Source of the DNA: Helicobacteraceae bacterium
GTDB taxonomy: Bacteria; Campylobacterota; Campylobacteria; Campylobacterales; SZUA-545
Direction: 5' to 3'
Assembly (NCBI GenBank): GCA_003250175.1
Contig: QKHD01000078.1
Coordinates: 1 to 6,214, forward strand
DNA: 6,214 nt
A program made the translations under genes and the position numbers. Under the pieces are notes generated by a model. That model searched no databases. It saw nothing but the letters and a program-made list of their open reading frames with translations, and was not told the DNA's origin. Positions 1-5,898 of this stretch are shown here, one piece after another (position 1 is the stretch's first letter; each line of letters begins with the position of its first letter).

Positions 1-1
1 T

Positions 2-979
2 TTCATGCAGCGTTATGCTGCCGCCGTGGGCCTCGACGATCTGTAACGAGAGGGTCAGTCCCAGACCGTGCCCCTTGACCTTGGTGGAGGCGAAGGCCTC
101 AAAGAGCTTGCCCGGATTTTCAAAGGGTTTGCCCGAATCAATCACCGTCAGCACATGCCACGCCGCCTCCCGAGCATAGCTGATCCGGACATGTCCCTTG
201 TCCGCCTCCGTCTCCTCGATGGCGTCGATCGCATTAAAGAGCATGTTTTGCAGCACCATGCTGAGCAGGTCAAAATCCGCCCGGATACGCACGGCGGGCA
301 GGTCGTAGCTAAAGGCGATGTCCGTGCCGTAGGAGTAGTTGTTAAGGGCCAGGGCCAGCTCGTCTTGCATGTCTTCCAGGGAAAATTCCTGCACATTGAG
401 GGTAAAGCCCTTGGAGAAGAGCAGGGTCGCTTTGACAATCCGCTCGACCCGCCAGATGGAGCGTTTGATCTCCAGCACGATAGGCTTGGTCTTGGTCTCG
501 ACCTTGTTAAAGAGGGTGGAAGCGAGGATCGAAACGGAGCCGATGGGGTTGCGGATCTCGTGGGCGAGGTGGGCGGCCATCTGCCCCATGGAGATGAGGC
601 GTTCGTGCCGCTTGCTCTGGGTATTATCCGTGGCGGAGACGACGAGCTTGTTTTTTACCCGCGCGATCTGGATAATGTAAAACTTCCCCTCGAACTCGAT
701 CTCGTTGTAGTCCTTGCCCAGGTCAAACAGGGCAGGGTCCAGCCGTGTCTCCTTGGCCATGGTGTTTTGCAGGTAGATGCTGCCGCTCTCATCATAGACC
801 CATAGCGCATTGGGGAGAAACTCCAGCACCCCGTAAAAGAGGGCCAGAAGCTCGTTATGCTCCTTCTCCATCTCGTCGATGACGCTGATGACATGCTGCA
901 GGTTGGCCAGCAGCTCGCTTTTGTCCCCCTGGGCAAATTTGGCCAGTTCGCCCAAGGCGTCGGGTTTGGCGTCGTTCAT
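2..979 (-). CDS. flgS: FlgS-like cytoplasmic sensor histidine kinase (3' end cut by window edge)
   Basis: I translated this frame by hand from the ATG at 979; 326 codons are present and the C-terminus lies beyond base 1. There is no signal peptide or membrane segment, so it is a soluble kinase. Residues about 35-120 form a PAS-like sensory region (LPNALWVYDESGSIYLQN, EFEGKFY). The phosphoacceptor H-box is AAHLAHEIRNPIGSVS, with His140. The ATPase domain has an N-box (NMLFNAIDAIEE, about 245-256), a G1 box reduced to DSGKP (281-285), an F-box (LFEAFASTK) and a G2 box (GHGLGLTLS, 303-311). The H-box context (ERLISMGQMAAHLAHEIRNP) resembles Campylobacter and Helicobacter FlgS, which phosphorylates FlgR to switch on sigma54-dependent flagellar genes. 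The start overlaps the mqnA stop as ATGA, with a GGGGG-rich ribosome-binding site upstream. Histidine kinase is near certain; the FlgS assignment is by remembered family resemblance. Confidence 0.8.
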   Translation of the reverse strand, partial: MNDAKPDALGELAKFAQGDKSELLANLQHVISVIDEMEKEHNELLALFYGVLEFLPNALWVYDESGSIYLQNTMAKETRLDPALFDLGKDYNEIEFEGKFYIIQIARVKNKLVVSATDNTQSKRHERLISMGQMAAHLAHEIRNPIGSVSILASTLFNKVETKTKPIVLEIKRSIWRVERIVKATLLFSKGFTLNVQEFSLEDMQDELALALNNYSYGTDIAFSYDLPAVRIRADFDLLSMVLQNMLFNAIDAIEETEADKGHVRISYAREAAWHVLTVIDSGKPFENPGKLFEAFASTKVKGHGLGLTLSLQIVEAHGGSITLHE

Positions 980-1638
980 GGGATAAGCCCCCTTTTTTTG
1001 GCTTCGTTGCGGAAAATCTTCAGGGTGCGTTTTTCCCGGTAGCCGATGCGGTAGCTGATCTTGGTCAGGTAGGCGAGAATCTCACGCTCCGGAATCCCCG
1101 TCTCCTGGGTGCGGCGACGCAGAATGTAGTAGGGAATCTTCACCCGCCGTTTTAAAAAGAGCTCGCTCATGCGGCGGTAATAGCGCCCGTGGCGGCAGAA
1201 GCAGAGTCTGGCAAAGACAAAGGGCAGGCCGTAGCGTTTTTTCCACTCCAGCCCCATGTCGGTCATGTCTACACCCTCGACGTAGCGTTTGAGCGCCTTG
1301 TCGCCGATGAGCACTTCGCCCTCCAGCCCTAAAATGTTGGCCAGGACGTTGGAGGTGTTGGACTCGTGGTCGTCCTTGGATTTGGTGCCGTTAACCACGT
1401 AGACGCTGAGCACTTCGTTTTGTGCCACGATCCCCATGTCGGCACACCGGTAGCCGAAACTTTTGACGCTGGAGATAACCGCCGCGTCGATGCGGCGTTT
1501 GTCAAGCTGTTGGTTGATTTCCGCGGGTACCCCTTTGCGGAAGGCGAGGGCGGCCTTTTGCTGGGAGAGGCGGAAGTGGCGTTTTAAAAAGACATGGAAG
1601 GGGAGCAGGTTGAGGTAACGGATTTTGCCAAAGACCAT
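976..1638 (-). CDS. mqnA: Chorismate dehydratase MqnA (futalosine menaquinone pathway)
   Basis: This is a 220-residue protein of the MqnA family, which dehydrates chorismate to 3-[(1-carboxyvinyl)oxy]benzoate, the first step of the futalosine route to menaquinone used by Campylobacterota. Recognisable segments are the N-terminal GKIRYLNLLPFHVFLK, the ligand-binding-like stretch RIDAAVISSVKSFGYRC, then LIGDKALK, the GLEWKKRYGLPFVFARLC block and the C-terminal YLTKISYRIGYREKRTLKIF. It is shorter than the 270-290 residues common elsewhere, as I recall for this phylum. A GTG at 1641 is also in frame, but the ATG at 1638 is preferred because a GGAGG (1650-1646) sits 7 bases before it. The ATG overlaps the tgt stop by one base (TGATG), and the mqnA stop overlaps the kinase start (ATGA), so all three genes are probably co-translated. 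Confidence 0.85.
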   Translation of the reverse strand: MVFGKIRYLNLLPFHVFLKRHFRLSQQKAALAFRKGVPAEINQQLDKRRIDAAVISSVKSFGYRCADMGIVAQNEVLSVYVVNGTKSKDDHESNTSNVLANILGLEGEVLIGDKALKRYVEGVDMTDMGLEWKKRYGLPFVFARLCFCRHGRYYRRMSELFLKRRVKIPYYILRRRTQETGIPEREILAYLTKISYRIGYREKRTLKIFRNEAKKRGLIP

Positions 1639-2777
1639 CACTCCGCCTCCCGTTTGCCGTAAAAGTCTTTTTTGTACTCCTCCCAGTTGCCGTTTAGGAT
1701 CGCCTCCCTGGCACCCCGCATGAGGGTGAGGTAGTAGTGCAGGTTGTGCAGGCTGGCGAGGCGGAAATAGGTCAGCTCCTTGGCCCGGAAGAGGTGGTTG
1801 AGGTAGGCGCGGGAGTAGCGCCGGCAGGTGTAGCAGTCGCAGGCCGGATCGATAGGGTTTTGGTCGTCCACAAAGGCTTTTTTCTTGATGTTGACCCGCC
1901 CGAAGGAGGTAAAGAGGGTGCCGTTGCGCGCATTACGGGTGGGCATGACGCAGTCAAACATATCCACGCCCCGGTCGATATTTTCGATCAGGTCTTCCGG
2001 CGTGCCGACCCCCATGAGGTAGCGGGGTTTGTCCACGGGCAGAAAGGGGGTGGTCCACTCCACCGTGTCGTACATGGCCTGGGCCTCTTCGCCCACACTC
2101 AAGCCCCCGATGGCAAACCCGTCAAAGCGCTGGCCTCCGGAATCCAGCCCGGTCAACGCCTGGGCGGAGAGCTGGCGAAACTCCGGATCGATCCCGCCCT
2201 GGACGATGGCAAAGAGGTTCTGGTTCAGCTGCTTGCCCTCACGCTGCTTGGCCGCATGGTACTGCAACGACTGATCCGCCCAGCGGGTGGTGCGGTCGAT
2301 GGACTGCTGAATCCGTTTTTTAGGTGCCGGCAGGCCGATGAGGTCGTCGAGCACCATCATGATGTCGCTGCCGATGTGATACTGGATGTCCAGCACCAGC
2401 TGCGGCGTAAAGGTGTGCTTGCTGCCGTCGATGTGGCTTTTAAAGACGATGGCGTCTTCGTCGGCCTTGGAGTTTTTGGAGAGGCTGTAGGCCTGAAACC
2501 CGCCGCTGTCCGTGAGGATCGACTTGCCGTATCCGCTGAAGGCGTGCAGGCCGCCCATTTTTTCCAGTACCTCCGTGCCGGGGCGAAGGTAGAGGTGGTA
2601 GGTGTTGCCCAGAATGATCTCGGTTTCCAGCAGCTCCAGCATGTCCGTGGCATCCAGCCCCTTGACACTTCCCACCGTTCCCACCGGCATAAAAACCGGG
2701 GTTTTGATCGTACTGTGGGCGGTGGTGATGGTGGCGGCGCGGGCGCGGCCGTCGGTGGCTTGAAGCTCGAATTTCAT
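1638..2777 (-). CDS. tgt: Queuine tRNA-ribosyltransferase (tRNA-guanine transglycosylase)
   Basis: This 379-residue protein is full length for bacterial Tgt (E. coli about 375). Tgt exchanges guanine-34 in the anticodon of Asp, Asn, His and Tyr tRNAs for preQ1 in queuosine synthesis. Visible signatures are PVFMPVGTVGSVKG near the N-terminus; ILTDSGGFQAYSLS with the general-acid Asp90; AIVQGGID (190-197) and AIGGLSVGE (222-230) in the base-binding pocket; MFDCVMPTRNARNG with the nucleophile Asp275; and the zinc site Cys313, Cys315, Cys318, His344 (CDCYTC, then LASLHNLHYY). All catalytic and zinc residues are intact. The ATG at 2777 is preceded by AAGG about 10 bases upstream and by a TATAAT box. 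It is the first gene of the leftward tgt-mqnA-flgS cluster and is divergent from the porin locus. Confidence 0.97.
   Translation of the reverse strand: MKFELQATDGRARAATITTAHSTIKTPVFMPVGTVGSVKGLDATDMLELLETEIILGNTYHLYLRPGTEVLEKMGGLHAFSGYGKSILTDSGGFQAYSLSKNSKADEDAIVFKSHIDGSKHTFTPQLVLDIQYHIGSDIMMVLDDLIGLPAPKKRIQQSIDRTTRWADQSLQYHAAKQREGKQLNQNLFAIVQGGIDPEFRQLSAQALTGLDSGGQRFDGFAIGGLSVGEEAQAMYDTVEWTTPFLPVDKPRYLMGVGTPEDLIENIDRGVDMFDCVMPTRNARNGTLFTSFGRVNIKKKAFVDDQNPIDPACDCYTCRRYSRAYLNHLFRAKELTYFRLASLHNLHYYLTLMRGAREAILNGNWEEYKKDFYGKREAE
1646..1650 (-). promoter_or_regulatory. Ribosome-binding site of mqnA
   Basis: The minus strand reads GGAGG here, inside the last codons of tgt. It is 7 bases from the ATG at 1638 but only 4 from the GTG at 1641, which decides the start in favour of the ATG. 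Confidence 0.6.
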
Positions 2778-2807
2778 GGATAGCTGACCTTGCGTATAGT
2801 TGGGCGT

Positions 2808-2813
2808 ATTATA
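2808..2813 (-). promoter_or_regulatory. Predicted -10 box for the tgt-mqnA-flgS operon
   Basis: The minus strand reads a perfect TATAAT about 30 bases before the tgt ATG, which predicts a leader of roughly 24 bases. I see no good -35 hexamer at 16-18 bp spacing, which is usual for Campylobacterota promoters. It lies about 50 bp from the Fur box of the divergent gene, so Fur control of tgt is not implied. Confidence 0.5.
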
Positions 2814-2863
2814 GCCTAGGGGAGCTAACCCTTCCCCAAGAAAAAGCCCCTTTTATAAAGAAA

Positions 2864-2878
2864 TGATAATAATTATCA
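2864..2878 (+). promoter_or_regulatory. Fur box upstream of the first porin gene
   Basis: The sequence TGATAATAATTATCA is a perfect 7-1-7 inverted repeat and matches the classical Fur heptamer consensus TGATAAT-N-ATTATCA at all 14 defined positions. It ends 3 bp before the -35 hexamer at 2882, so a bound Fur dimer would block RNA polymerase. Partial GATAAT-like matches continue into CACTATTG, which may allow a second overlapping dimer. Fur binding is inferred from the motif. Confidence 0.85.
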
Positions 2879-2881
2879 CTA

Positions 2882-2910
2882 TTGACAAAAAAGGGCGATT
2901 TTGCTATAGT
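2882..2910 (+). promoter_or_regulatory. Sigma70 promoter of the first porin gene
   Basis: A consensus -35 TTGACA (2882-2887) and a -10 TATAGT (2905-2910) are separated by exactly 17 bp, with a TG extended -10 element (TGC before TATAGT). Transcription should start near 2917, giving a leader of about 28 bases before the ATG at 2945. Such a strong promoter beside a Fur box suggests high expression when iron is scarce. Confidence 0.85.
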
Positions 2911-2944
2911 TTTGCCATTAACCAACCCTTACCACAGGCAAAAC

Positions 2945-4063
2945 ATGAGACGCATTATAGGAGCAATCCTTTTTATGACAATGACGTCATGGGCCGCGGA
3001 GAACGATCGTATCGACGCCCTCGAGCGTCAACTCAGCGAACTCATGAGCAAACAGGCCGAGCTGCAGGCGCGCACGGATAAACTCTGCGCCCACTGGACC
3101 GATGCGCTGGAGCTGGACGGCTACGGCGAGATGCGCTTTTCCAAAGCGAGCGACGAGGATGTGATGCGCAGCATCTACAGCTTTGTTCCCTCCATCGCTT
3201 ACCCCTTCGGGGAGCGGATCACGCTCAATGTCGAACTGGAGTTTGCCTACGAAGGGCATGGCGGCGACGGCAGCCATGACGTGCTCAGCTACTCCTACAT
3301 CGACTTCGTGCTGCACGAGGCGATGCACATGAACCTGGGGCACCTGCTCGTACCCGTCGGCAACGCCAACCTGGGGGACGAACCGCCGCTCTTTTTGGGG
3401 GTGGATCTTCCGGAGACGGAGAGCTACGTCATTCCCACCACCCGCCACCACAACGGCCTGCTCTTTAGCGGTCGGATCGCCGGGCAGTGGCAGTATTACG
3501 CCGGGGTGCTCGACAGCATCAACGACAACGAGATCGGTATCGGGGTCGACAGCACCGCCGACGATAACGAATCTCACACCAGCCATGCCGCTCCGGTGGC
3601 ACGGCTCGATTACATCAGTGAATCCGCCGGGTTTGAAGCGGGGGTTTCTTACCTGGGCGGCTCCTTTAGCTATCACGACGAGTCGGGCAACCATGGGCAG
3701 GGGGAGATCACCCTGCTGGACGCTCACCTCAACTACCGCCAAAACGGCTGGGATGTCAAGCTGCTGGGCGTGGCCCTGCAGATCAAAGACGGCGCCTTCG
3801 AAGGCCGCATGAGCGGAAGCTACGGAACCGTCGGCTACGACATCATGCCGCTTCTAGGCGGCTCCGGAGAGCTCATGCCCTATGTGGGGTATGAACGCTA
3901 CGACAACCTGATCACCGAATCGGTCAACTGGGTGGTCAACACCAAGGCAGGCGTACGCTATCGCCCGCATAAAGACGTATTGGTCAAGGCGGACTACCGG
4001 GTCCGTGAGAGCGATGATGCCCGAAGCCATACGGCGGCATTGGGCGTTGGGTATCTTTTTTAA
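2945..4063 (+). CDS. Outer-membrane porin-like beta-barrel protein, paralogue 1, putatively Fur-regulated
   Basis: This is a 372-residue exported protein. Residues 1-18 form a signal peptide (MRRIIGAILFMTMTSWA, cleavage near Ala17 or Ala18). Residues about 21-47 form a short heptad coiled coil (RIDALERQLSELMSK) containing a single Cys48 at its end. The rest is a beta-barrel-like sequence of alternating polar and hydrophobic strands starting at LDGYGEMRF and ending in GVGYLF, the C-terminal aromatic signal for BAM insertion. Conserved blocks include LVPVGNANLGDEPPLFLGV and YVIPTTRHHNGLL, as in putative porins related to the OprO/OprP group. The ATG at 2945 is chosen because it follows AGG by 6 bases and opens a signal peptide; a longer in-frame TTG at 2882 is the promoter -35 box. 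The downstream gene is a paralogue. The transported substrate is unknown; Fur control suggests a link to iron. Confidence 0.85.
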   Translation: MRRIIGAILFMTMTSWAAENDRIDALERQLSELMSKQAELQARTDKLCAHWTDALELDGYGEMRFSKASDEDVMRSIYSFVPSIAYPFGERITLNVELEFAYEGHGGDGSHDVLSYSYIDFVLHEAMHMNLGHLLVPVGNANLGDEPPLFLGVDLPETESYVIPTTRHHNGLLFSGRIAGQWQYYAGVLDSINDNEIGIGVDSTADDNESHTSHAAPVARLDYISESAGFEAGVSYLGGSFSYHDESGNHGQGEITLLDAHLNYRQNGWDVKLLGVALQIKDGAFEGRMSGSYGTVGYDIMPLLGGSGELMPYVGYERYDNLITESVNWVVNTKAGVRYRPHKDVLVKADYRVRESDDARSHTAALGVGYLF

Positions 4064-4085
4064 AAGATTTCCCAATTATTTAACA

Positions 4086-4100
4086 TGATAACGATTCTCA
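4086..4100 (+). promoter_or_regulatory. Fur-like box upstream of the second porin promoter
   Basis: TGATAACGATTCTCA matches the 7-1-7 Fur consensus at 12 of 14 defined positions, one mismatch per half. It lies 3 bp before the -35 hexamer, the same arrangement as in front of the first porin gene. Confidence 0.75.
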
Positions 4101-4103
4101 CTA

Positions 4104-4132
4104 TTGACATAAAAAAGTGACTTTGCTATAGT
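4104..4132 (+). promoter_or_regulatory. Sigma70 promoter of the second porin operon
   Basis: TTGACA (4104-4109) and TATAGT (4127-4132) are 17 bp apart, with a TGC extended -10. Twelve of the 17 spacer bases match the spacer of the upstream promoter, so the promoter appears to have been duplicated together with the gene. Transcription should start near 4139 and cover porin 2, the FMN-binding protein and the membrane protein. Confidence 0.85.
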
Positions 4133-4145
4133 AACCACTGAAAAA

Positions 4146-4160
4146 CGATAATCACTATCA
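4146..4160 (+). promoter_or_regulatory. Second Fur-like box, in the leader of porin 2
   Basis: CGATAATCACTATCA matches the 7-1-7 Fur consensus at 12 of 14 defined positions. It lies just after the predicted transcription start and before the ribosome-binding site. With the box at 4086 it brackets the promoter, which could give tighter or cooperative repression than at the first porin gene. Confidence 0.7.
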
Positions 4161-4163
4161 ACT

Positions 4164-4168
4164 AGGAG
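4164..4168 (+). promoter_or_regulatory. Ribosome-binding site that sets the porin 2 start
   Basis: AGGAG directly abuts an ATG at 4169, too close for initiation, and stands 6 bases before the in-frame ATG at 4175. The later ATG is therefore the likely start. Confidence 0.75.
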
Positions 4169-4174
4169 ATGAAA

Positions 4175-5383
4175 ATGAAGAAAATCGTGGCAACCACCTG
4201 TATTCTGGCCGCCAGCCTTTACGGCGCGACGGCCGATTCCCAGATCAAGGCGCTGGAAGACCGCCTCAATGAGCTACAGTCGCAAAATGCTCTGATTATC
4301 GAAGAACTGGGCAAACTCAAGGAAGAAAAAGAGATCACCGGAACTGAATCCTTCACCGGCATGGGGGTAGCGGCCAGCAAGGTCTACCGATCCGAATCCG
4401 CGCTCTCCGTCGGGGGTTACGGCGAGATGAACTACGTCAACAAGACCGGAAGCGATCCGGTAACGGACCTGTACCGTTTTATTCCGTACATCGGCTACAA
4501 ATTCAGTGATTCCATCATCATGAACACCGAGCTGGAGTGGGAGCACGGCGGCAAGGAGAGCGAGGGTGGTTATGTCATCGTCGAATTCAGCTACCTTGAT
4601 TTCCTGCTGCATAAGAACGCCAACGTCCGTGTCGGGCATATTCTGGTTCCCATGGGGAACGTCAACCTGCGCCACGAACCGCCGCTCTATCTGGGTGTCA
4701 ACCGTCCGGATACGGAAAAGTACGTGATTCCCAGTACATGGCACCACAACGGCTTGCTGGTTTTCGGTGAGATTGTCGAGGGGCTTTCCTACCAGGCGGG
4801 GATCATCGAGAGCCTGAACGCCAACAGTATGGTGGGTGAAAATATCCGTGAAGGCCGTCTGAGTGCCCGAAACAAAAACGCCAACCAGGCCTCTATCGTC
4901 GCACGGATCGACTATAACGACGCGGCCAAGGGGCTCAACGTGGGCTTCTCTGTGCTGAACGGTACGCTTAACCATGACGACAATGCCACCTTGGAAGATG
5001 CCGCCGTCGGCATCACCATGTACGATCTGCACCTGACCTATAAATCCGGAGGGGTCGACCTTAAAGCCCTCTATGCCAAGGCGGACATCGACGACGAGGC
5101 CCTGATCGGCTATGAAGGGTCCGAAGGGTACTACGTAAGTGTGGGTTATGATATTATGCCCCTCATTAATGCGGGTGCCAAGGCGGAGCTGCTCCCCTTC
5201 GTCCGCTACGAAGTTTTTGACGAAGTCATTACGGCGGCCGACGATGAAAAGACCAACACCACCGTCGGCTTCAACTACAAACCGGTTTCCAACGTTGTCA
5301 TTAAAGCCGACTACATGATCACCGAACAGAGCGGCAAGGACGACGTCAAAGCCGTTGAACTTGGATTGGGATACCTCTTTTAA
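4175..5383 (+). CDS. Outer-membrane porin-like beta-barrel protein, paralogue 2, putatively Fur-regulated
   Basis: This is a 402-residue exported protein. Residues 1-20 form a signal peptide (MKKIVATTCILAASLYGATA). Residues about 21-53 form a charged coiled coil (SQIKALEDRLNELQSQNAL). A linker leads to the barrel, which starts at VGGYGEMNY and ends in GLGYLF. The blocks HILVPMGNVNLRHEPPLYLGV-like (about 153-173) and YVIPSTWHHNGLL (about 184-196) align closely with paralogue 1, with the EPP and HHNG motifs 22 residues apart in both. It is about 30 residues longer than paralogue 1, partly from a longer coil and linker. Its TAA stop overlaps the ATG of the next gene (TAATG), tying it to the flavoprotein rather than to the first porin. 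As an OprO/OprP-like porin it would pass small solutes; the substrate is unknown. Confidence 0.85.
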   Translation: MKKIVATTCILAASLYGATADSQIKALEDRLNELQSQNALIIEELGKLKEEKEITGTESFTGMGVAASKVYRSESALSVGGYGEMNYVNKTGSDPVTDLYRFIPYIGYKFSDSIIMNTELEWEHGGKESEGGYVIVEFSYLDFLLHKNANVRVGHILVPMGNVNLRHEPPLYLGVNRPDTEKYVIPSTWHHNGLLVFGEIVEGLSYQAGIIESLNANSMVGENIREGRLSARNKNANQASIVARIDYNDAAKGLNVGFSVLNGTLNHDDNATLEDAAVGITMYDLHLTYKSGGVDLKALYAKADIDDEALIGYEGSEGYYVSVGYDIMPLINAGAKAELLPFVRYEVFDEVITAADDEKTNTTVGFNYKPVSNVVIKADYMITEQSGKDDVKAVELGLGYLF

Positions 5384-5898
5384 TGAAACACTTTCTGCTG
5401 CTAGCAGCCTGTAGCCTCGCGGCCTTCGCGGGGCTGATCAAGGCGCCGGAAAAAGCCATTGCCGACCTCTACCCCAAGGGGAGTTTTGCCAAAAAAACCA
5501 TCCTTTTAAGTAGCGACGAAGCGGCCCGCGTCGAGGCCCTGGCGCAGGAAAAGCTGGACAGCAAGATAGTCACCTACTACGAGATTACGACTCCGGAGGG
5601 GCCCGTTTATGCCTACGTGCAGACCGTGCGGGTACGCTCCAAAAACCTGGCGGCGATGACCTTTGTGGAGGGCTCCGGAACGATTCGTGCCATCGAGATT
5701 ATCGCCATGTTTGAGCCGATGGAGTACCTGCCTCCACAGAAGTGGCTCGAAACTTTAGAGAAAAAATCCCTCGCCGATCCCATCCGCCCCAAGCGCGATA
5801 TTCCCGCCATTACGGGCGCTACGCTAAGCGCCAACGCGGTGAGCAAGAGTGCACGCACCGCCCTGGCGATTCACTCCGTTAAGGTAGCCAAGCCGTGA
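5383..5898 (+). CDS. Exported FMN_bind-domain protein, probable covalent flavoprotein
   Basis: This 171-residue protein has an N-terminal signal peptide (MKHFLLLAACSLAAFAG). LAAC at 7-10 looks like a lipobox, but it sits too early for a typical lipoprotein signal. Residues about 70-165 resemble the FMN_bind domain of RnfG, NqrC and NosR: a strand region (YAYVQTVRVRSKNLAAMTFV), then IRAIEIIAMFEPMEYLPP, and the hallmark ITGATLSANAVSKS. Thr147 in TGATLS is the expected attachment point for FMN, added by ApbE through a phosphoester bond in known family members. No CXXCH haem motif or membrane helix is present beyond the signal. The start overlaps the porin 2 stop by one base and the end overlaps the next gene by four. 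It is inferred to carry electrons in the periplasm between the membrane partner and an acceptor, perhaps ferric iron given the Fur boxes. Confidence 0.8.
   Translation: MKHFLLLAACSLAAFAGLIKAPEKAIADLYPKGSFAKKTILLSSDEAARVEALAQEKLDSKIVTYYEITTPEGPVYAYVQTVRVRSKNLAAMTFVEGSGTIRAIEIIAMFEPMEYLPPQKWLETLEKKSLADPIRPKRDIPAITGATLSANAVSKSARTALAIHSVKVAKP

Noticed and set aside
68..805. Plus-strand open frame opposite the histidine kinase
   Set aside because: The minus-strand frame contains all kinase boxes in order; the plus-strand frame is its shadow.
1737..2783. Long plus-strand open frame opposite tgt
   Set aside because: It is an antisense shadow of a fully conserved tgt in GC-rich DNA, with low-complexity V/G/A/L-rich translation and no recognisable domain.
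2816..2840. GC-rich inverted repeat (GGGGA / TCCCC) as an intrinsic terminator
   Set aside because: It lies between divergent promoters, so no transcript needs to end there. The stem is only about 5 bp plus a mismatched extension with a 9-base loop, and a proper T-run does not follow directly.
2882..2944. Longer in-frame start (TTG at 2882) for the first porin
   Set aside because: The TTG is the first half of the -35 TTGACA and lies upstream of the predicted transcription start; the ATG at 2945 gives a proper signal peptide.
2987..3742. Minus-strand open frame opposite porin 1
   Set aside because: It is the complement of clear porin coding sequence, with no ribosome-binding site or recognisable motif; the similar frame at 4274-5032 opposite porin 2 is rejected for the same reason.
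4064..4085. Terminator between the two porin genes
   Set aside because: No stem-loop with a T-run is visible; read-through from the first porin into the second operon remains possible.
4169..4174. ATG at 4169 as the start of porin 2
   Set aside because: It directly abuts AGGAG with no spacer; the ATG at 4175 has 6-base spacing and begins a typical MKK signal peptide.
5383..5412. Lipoprotein signal in the FMN_bind protein (LAAC at residues 7-10)
   Set aside because: The cysteine is at position 10, leaving too short a hydrophobic core before it; a standard signal peptidase I site after AFA is more likely, though not proven.
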